Positions 60,068 through 64,000 of a stretch of DNA of 64,000 nt are shown piece after piece (position 1 is the stretch's first letter; each line of letters opens with the position of its first letter). The notes under the pieces were generated by a model, which was given only the letters and a program-made list of their open reading frames with translations, was not told where the DNA came from and did not search any database. The stretch covers positions 3,844,001-3,908,000 of the forward strand of contig NZ_JANADK010000001.1 in the NCBI RefSeq assembly GCF_024199795.1, read 5' to 3'. The translations under genes and the position numbers were made by a program. The DNA comes from Bradyrhizobium sp. CCGB01. GTDB lineage: Bacteria; Pseudomonadota; Alphaproteobacteria; Rhizobiales; Xanthobacteraceae.

Positions 60068-61107
60068 TCCTCGATCTCCTCCTCGGAATGCAGCGAGGCG
60101 AGGGATCGCCAGATCAGGACCGGGATCAGGAGCGAGAACACGATGACGTCCTTCAGCGCACTGCTCTCGAAGGACGCGAAGCTTTCGAGGATGCCGACCC
60201 CGACGGCGCCGATCGCGGCGCCGGGATAGCTGGTCATGCCGCCGACGATGGCGCCGACGAACGCCTTGAGGCCGATCAGGAAGCCGGAATCGTAGAACAC
60301 CGTGTTGACCGGCGCGATCAGGATGCCCGATACGCCGGCCATGAGCGAGCCGAGCAGATAGGCAATCGTGCCGGCACGCGCCGGCCGGATCCCCATCAGC
60401 CGCGATCCGGTCCGATTGACGGCGGTGGCACGGAGGGATTTGCCGACCAGCGTGAAGTCGAAAAAGAGGTAGAGCAGGCCGCTGAAGACGAGCGCCGCGA
60501 TCACGATCAGCATGGTCTGGCCCGAGATCAGCACGCCGGCGAATTCCGTGGAGAGCGAAGTCAGCGGCTCGGTTCTGACGCCTTCGGGTCCGAAGAACAG
60601 CAGGCCGAGGCCAACCAGCGCGAAATGCAGCGCCACCGAGACGGTCAGCAGCAGCAGCACGGTGCCGTCGGCGATCGGGCGGAAGACGATCCGATCCAGC
60701 AGCGGTGAGATGGGCGTGATCAGCATCAGTGCGAGCACGAGCCGGATGGCAAGGGGTGGGTCCATGCGCATGACGAGCCAGGCAGCACCGACCACGGCCA
60801 CGGGAAGAACGAGGTACAGGAGAAGCGCGCGCGGCAGGAGGCGAATCTCGCCGGCGCGCAGGAGCGAGATGATTTCGATCAGGGTCGCAAGGCAGGCCAG
60901 GATCACGACGAGTGCTCCCGTGCCCGGAAAGCGCTTGGCGTCGAGCGCTGCAAGCGTCAGCGCCGTGAAGGCGGCGATGTCACCAAAGGGGATGAAGATG
61001 ACCCGCGTCACCGTGAAGATGAGGACGGTCCCGATCGCCACCAGCGCATAGACTGCGCCGGTGGCGATCCCGTCGATCGCAAGAATGGCTGCGATGTCGC
61101 TCGTCAT
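60064..61107 (-). CDS. Branched-chain-type ABC permease, LivH-like (second importer)
   Basis: 347 residues, longer than the usual 290. LivH segments are present: GAVYALVAIGTVLIFTVTRVIFIPFGDIA near the N-terminus, where the usual INxAHG is IPFGD, and GGMTSYPGAAIGAVGVGILES near the C-terminus. Extra hydrophobic segments occur between residues 60 and 110. It is the first permease gene after the binding protein, 36 bp away. Confidence 0.85.
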   Translation of the reverse strand: MTSDIAAILAIDGIATGAVYALVAIGTVLIFTVTRVIFIPFGDIAAFTALTLAALDAKRFPGTGALVVILACLATLIEIISLLRAGEIRLLPRALLLYLVLPVAVVGAAWLVMRMDPPLAIRLVLALMLITPISPLLDRIVFRPIADGTVLLLLTVSVALHFALVGLGLLFFGPEGVRTEPLTSLSTEFAGVLISGQTMLIVIAALVFSGLLYLFFDFTLVGKSLRATAVNRTGSRLMGIRPARAGTIAYLLGSLMAGVSGILIAPVNTVFYDSGFLIGLKAFVGAIVGGMTSYPGAAIGAVGVGILESFASFESSALKDVIVFSLLIPVLIWRSLASLHSEEEIEE

Positions 61108-61143
61108 TGAGACGCCGTTCCCCCGTTGTGACTGTGTCTGCGC

Positions 61144-62292
61144 TTACGGCGCGTACTTCCAGGCGCCGCCGGTGAGGCGCACCACGACCAGCGACCGCTC
61201 GTCGACGCCGGTCACGGCGCCCGGCTTGAAGTTGTAGACGGCATGCACGCCTGGCAGCTCCTTGGTGCTGAGGATCGCATCGCGCAGCGCCGTGCGGAAT
61301 TCGGCCGTACCGGGCTTTGCGCTCTTCAGCGCGCGCTCGGCGGCGTTGGCGAAGATCAGCCAGGCGTCGAACGAGTAGGCGGAGAAACCGTCGGTGGTCG
61401 GGATGTTGTGGGTCTTCTGGTAGACGGCGCGGAAATCCAGCGCGATCTTCTTGGCGAAGTGCTCGTCCGGAAGCTGTTCGGCCACGATCACGGGGCCGGC
61501 GGAGACCTGGATGCCGTCCGCGGCCTTGCCGCCGACGTTGACGAAGTCCGGGTTGACCAGTGCCACCGTGCCGTAGGTGTTTCCCTTGAAGCCGCGCTCG
61601 GAGAGGGTGAGCAGGGGCAGTGCGCCTTGCGTTCCGGAGCCCCCGATCAGCACGGCGTCGGGGCGTGGAGCCATCACTTTCAGGATCTGCGCGGTCACCG
61701 ACGTGTCGGTGCGGGCATAGCGCTCATTGGTCTGGATCTTGATGTCGTCGATCGGCTCGGCGGCCTTGGCGCCGTTATAGACGAGGTCGCCCCATGCATC
61801 CGAGAAACCGATATAGCCGATGTTCTTCATGCCATCGCGCTTCATGCGATCGGCGACGATCTTGACGAGGAGCGAGGCCGGCTGCGGCACCGAGACGACC
61901 CATTGCTCCGGCGATTCCGGCAGCTTGCCGATCGGCGAGACCGCGATCATCGGCACCTTCAGTTCGCTCGCCACCGCCGCCATGGCGATGGTCGACGGTG
62001 CCGTGGCGGTACCGATCAGGAGGTCCACCTTCTCCTCTTCCACCAGCTTTCGCGCGTTGCGGGTCGCGGCCGACGGATCGGAGCCGTCGTCGAGCTGGAT
62101 CAGGCGGACGGTCTGGCCGTTGATCGTCTTCTTGTATTCATAGGCGGCATTGATGCCGCGCCCGTAGGGAATGCCGATCGACGAACCGTTGCCGCTCAGT
62201 GATGTGACGAAGCCGATGGTGATGTCGGCCCGAGCGGCGGGCGCCGCCAGGACGCCGGCAGCGAGTGCGAGGATACTCAGAGTATTTCGCAT
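61144..62292 (-). CDS. ABC transporter substrate-binding protein (second importer)
   Basis: 382 residues with signal peptide MRNTLSILALAAGVLAAPAARA and then ITIGFVTSLSGNGSSIGIPYGRG of the type 1 periplasmic-binding family. GGAGGAGAA precedes ATG 62292. It feeds the LivH/LivMG/LivF proteins encoded downstream. The ligand is not readable, but its place in the island suggests an aromatic or indolic acid rather than an amino acid. Confidence 0.88.
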   Translation of the reverse strand: MRNTLSILALAAGVLAAPAARADITIGFVTSLSGNGSSIGIPYGRGINAAYEYKKTINGQTVRLIQLDDGSDPSAATRNARKLVEEEKVDLLIGTATAPSTIAMAAVASELKVPMIAVSPIGKLPESPEQWVVSVPQPASLLVKIVADRMKRDGMKNIGYIGFSDAWGDLVYNGAKAAEPIDDIKIQTNERYARTDTSVTAQILKVMAPRPDAVLIGGSGTQGALPLLTLSERGFKGNTYGTVALVNPDFVNVGGKAADGIQVSAGPVIVAEQLPDEHFAKKIALDFRAVYQKTHNIPTTDGFSAYSFDAWLIFANAAERALKSAKPGTAEFRTALRDAILSTKELPGVHAVYNFKPGAVTGVDERSLVVVRLTGGAWKYAP

Positions 62293-62704
62293 GTGCGTTC
62301 TCCTCCGTTGATGCTGGGTACGAATGAATGCAGGCCGGGCGCGAAGCCCGGGCCGGGAACAAACCGATTGAAAGCATTGTTGCGGCGCCAATCGCTGGGC
62401 GCGGCCGAAAAGAGTTCGCTCGGCCGGGCGTCAGCAACCATAGCGACGCGTGCCGCTCAAATCGCGGGCCCATCGGCGGAAGCCGGCGGGTGCCTTTCGC
62501 GGGGACGAGACGTGATTGCCGCAGTCGCGATGCGCGACCGGCGATGCTGCTGCCGGCTCTTCAAGCCCGACGAATGTCCACGCGATCGAGTTTCTCAAAA
62601 TCGGTGCCCTGCAACATCATTATCTTGGCCATCGGCCGCAGCCGGTGGAGGATTACTTAAAGCCTAAAGTATTCCCGGCGGGGCCGTCAACACGCGTCAC
62701 GGCG
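62293..62704. other. Divergent intergenic region, left part
   Basis: About 410 bp upstream of the importer binding-protein gene. Frames here give Arg/Ala-rich shadow translations without a recognisable domain, and I see no RNA gene or clear promoter for the minus-strand importer. Confidence 0.35.
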
Positions 62705-62734
62705 CTGTCAGAAAAAAATGTTGTTGCATACAAT
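62705..62734 (+). promoter_or_regulatory. Candidate promoter of the racemase-like gene
   Basis: CTGTCA (62705-62710), 18 bp, TACAAT (62729-62734). An AATG-TTGTTG-CATA element (62717-62730), one mismatch from the TATG-N6-CATA motif of the two putative MarR operators, overlaps the -10. The leader to the gene would be about 175 nt. Confidence 0.3.
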
Positions 62735-62916
62735 TCCATCAGAGTGCGCCATTTCCTTGATCTCTTTGTCCCTCAAAAAGGGCGTCGTCGCCGCTGCACA
62801 AGGGGGCCTCCCGTCGGAGTTGCCGTGCCCATTTGACGGGTCAATTAGTTTATGGTTGAAATATATCGTGGCAGCCGGCGACCGATCCTCCGATGGACCG
62901 CTCGAGGAGAAGGACG

Positions 62917-63699
62917 ATGCGCATCTTCTGGCAGAGCTTCGTTGATGCGAGCGCGAATGCGCCCTACATGGTGCTGCTGTCGGAATACCTCAACAAAATC
63001 GCGGCGCCCGGCACGACGGTCCATGTCGAAGGGATTTCGCCGCCGGACCGCGAGTTCGGACGGCTCGCCGAACTGCGCTGCGCGGTCCAGGCGATCGACA
63101 ACGGCATCGCGGCCGAGGAGGGTGGGTTCGACGCCTTCGTCATGGGACATTTCCAGGATCCCGGTCTCTACGAGCTTCGCTCGGCGCTCGCCATTCCCGT
63201 AATCGGGACCGGCGAGGCGACGCTGCTGGCGGCATCGCAGCTCGGCCGGCGCCTGGGTCTCGTCACGCTCGACCCCGTTTTCGAAGTCTGGCACTACGAG
63301 CAGGCCGAACGTTACGGTCTCGGTGACCGCGTCGTTCACGTCACCGGCATGGGCTGCAAGCCGGAGGATTTTGCCGATGCGTTCGCGGGCAACGAAGCGG
63401 CCCAGGCCCGCATGATCAGGGATTTCGTCGCCTGCGCGCTGCCGTTGACCGAGCGCGGCGCCGATGTCGTGATCCCCGCCGGTGTCCTTCCCGGTCTCTT
63501 GATTGGACGGGAGCATGGCCTGAAGGTCGGGCACGCACCTGTCGTCAATTGCGCGGCCGTTGCGCTCAAGAGCGCCGAGATGTGGGTGCAGCTCAGGCGC
63601 CTCAATGGCACCGAGCCCAGCCGCGGGCCGAGCTTCGGTCGCGCCAGCGACCTGGCCCGCAGCGATTTTCGCGCCATGCTCGCACGCAACAAGCGTTAG
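62917..63699 (+). CDS. Asp/Glu/hydantoin racemase-fold protein lacking the usual catalytic cysteines
   Basis: 260 residues, start ATG 62917 after GGAGAAGG. The fold is suggested by AFVMGHFQDPGL (about residues 76-87; the family has GCFxDPGL), PVIGTGEATLLAA and ADVVIPAGVLPGLL (family: VIVLGCAGM). His replaces the first catalytic Cys and a small residue replaces the second. A Cys near residue 214 (PVVNCAAVAL) is not at either usual site. It may be a lyase, decarboxylase or binding protein rather than a racemase. The Ohr gene follows closely. Confidence 0.7.
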   Translation: MRIFWQSFVDASANAPYMVLLSEYLNKIAAPGTTVHVEGISPPDREFGRLAELRCAVQAIDNGIAAEEGGFDAFVMGHFQDPGLYELRSALAIPVIGTGEATLLAASQLGRRLGLVTLDPVFEVWHYEQAERYGLGDRVVHVTGMGCKPEDFADAFAGNEAAQARMIRDFVACALPLTERGADVVIPAGVLPGLLIGREHGLKVGHAPVVNCAAVALKSAEMWVQLRRLNGTEPSRGPSFGRASDLARSDFRAMLARNKR

Positions 63700-63733
63700 G
63701 GCGGGCGCAGCGCCGAGTTCTGGAGAACGAGAC

Positions 63734-64000
63734 ATGATGACACCCGAAAAGATCCTGTACGAGACCGAGGTCACGGCCACTGGAGGCCGCGACGGCAAGG
63801 CCGCAAGTTCGGACGGTCTCCTGTCGGTCTCGTTGTCCTTGCCGAAATCGATGGGCGGTCCCGGCGGCGAGGGGACCAATCCGGAGCAGCTCTTTGCGGC
63901 CGGCTATGCCGCGTGCTTTCTTGGCGCGGTCAAGCTGGTGGCGCGCACGCGGAAGATCGTGCCGTCCGCTGAGCCGTCTGTGACGGCAAAGGTCGCCATG
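63734..64000 (+). CDS. Ohr/OsmC-family organic hydroperoxide reductase (3' partial)
   Basis: 89 codons are visible before the window ends. The start is ATG 63734, about 7 bp after GGAGA. The Ohr pattern is present: YETEVTATGGRDGKA near the N-terminus and GTNPEQLFAAGYAACF with the peroxidatic Cys near residue 62. It reduces organic or fatty-acid hydroperoxides with a thiol or lipoyl partner. It is encoded 34 bp after the racemase-like gene, so peroxide protection may accompany the oxygenase pathway. Confidence 0.85.
   Translation, partial: MMTPEKILYETEVTATGGRDGKAASSDGLLSVSLSLPKSMGGPGGEGTNPEQLFAAGYAACFLGAVKLVARTRKIVPSAEPSVTAKVAM

Noticed and set aside
58325..60229. Plus-strand frame of 634 codons antisense to the LivM-LivG fusion
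   Set aside because: Asp/Glu/Arg-rich mirror translation of membrane and ATPase codons; no ribosome-binding site or domain.

Overview
The window is GC-rich DNA from an alphaproteobacterium. Codon use, the gene families present, and an inverted repeat of the GAGCATGATC...GATCATGCTC type at 45955-46024 all point to Bradyrhizobium or a close Nitrobacteraceae relative. This is an inference from recognisable features, not from a database match. I see no rRNA, tRNA, CRISPR array, insertion sequence or phage.

Region 1 (1-13.8 kb) is envelope and surface biology. An enormous glycine-rich repeat protein enters from the left edge, with visible residues running to 11041. It carries beta-helix-like modules, three autotransporter-type beta repeats, eight Ig-like repeats and a type I secretion tail. 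A PAPS-dependent sulfotransferase follows 30 bp later, then a membrane-anchored sulfatase-fold transferase of the LtaS/phosphoethanolamine-transferase type.

Region 2 (13.9-25.6 kb) is an amide-utilisation locus. An AmiC-like cytoplasmic sensor and an AmiR-like ANTAR antiterminator lie on the minus strand. Divergent from them is a nine-gene operon: amidase, acetamidase/formamidase, a five-component branched-chain-type ABC importer, an SDR and a second amidase. The leader of this operon contains a good intrinsic terminator (15979-16018), as expected for AmiR-type antitermination control.

Region 3 (25.7-40.3 kb) begins with small exported proteins and a secreted methyltransferase-like protein. 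It then holds a respiratory formate dehydrogenase locus: a WD40-cytochrome c fusion, a large multi-cluster ferredoxin-type protein, five overlapping accessory genes (ligase-like, DUF6505, DUF6352, DUF3305, DUF3306), an HTH-TorD chaperone fusion, a small Tat protein, and the alpha (Mo/Fe-S), beta (Fe-S) and gamma (cytochrome b) subunits.

Region 4 (40.8-63.7 kb) is an aromatic/indolic catabolic island. It contains a PDR-type reductase, a two-subunit Rieske dioxygenase, an acyl-CoA-ligase-type enzyme, an SDR, two MarR regulators, indolepyruvate-ferredoxin-oxidoreductase-type iorAB, a nitrilase, a gentisate-dioxygenase-type cupin, a fumarylacetoacetate-hydrolase-family enzyme, a hotdog thioesterase, an EthD-like protein, an NTF2-FMO monooxygenase, a second branched-chain-type ABC importer (with a permease-ATPase fusion) and a racemase-fold protein. 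The reductase/dioxygenase promoter and the iorA promoter share the same two small palindromes, suggesting one regulator (probably one of the MarR proteins) controls both. Together this looks like a MarR-controlled pathway for an indole- or aryl-acetate-type compound, with indole-3-acetate the leading candidate. The right edge cuts an Ohr/OsmC-family gene.
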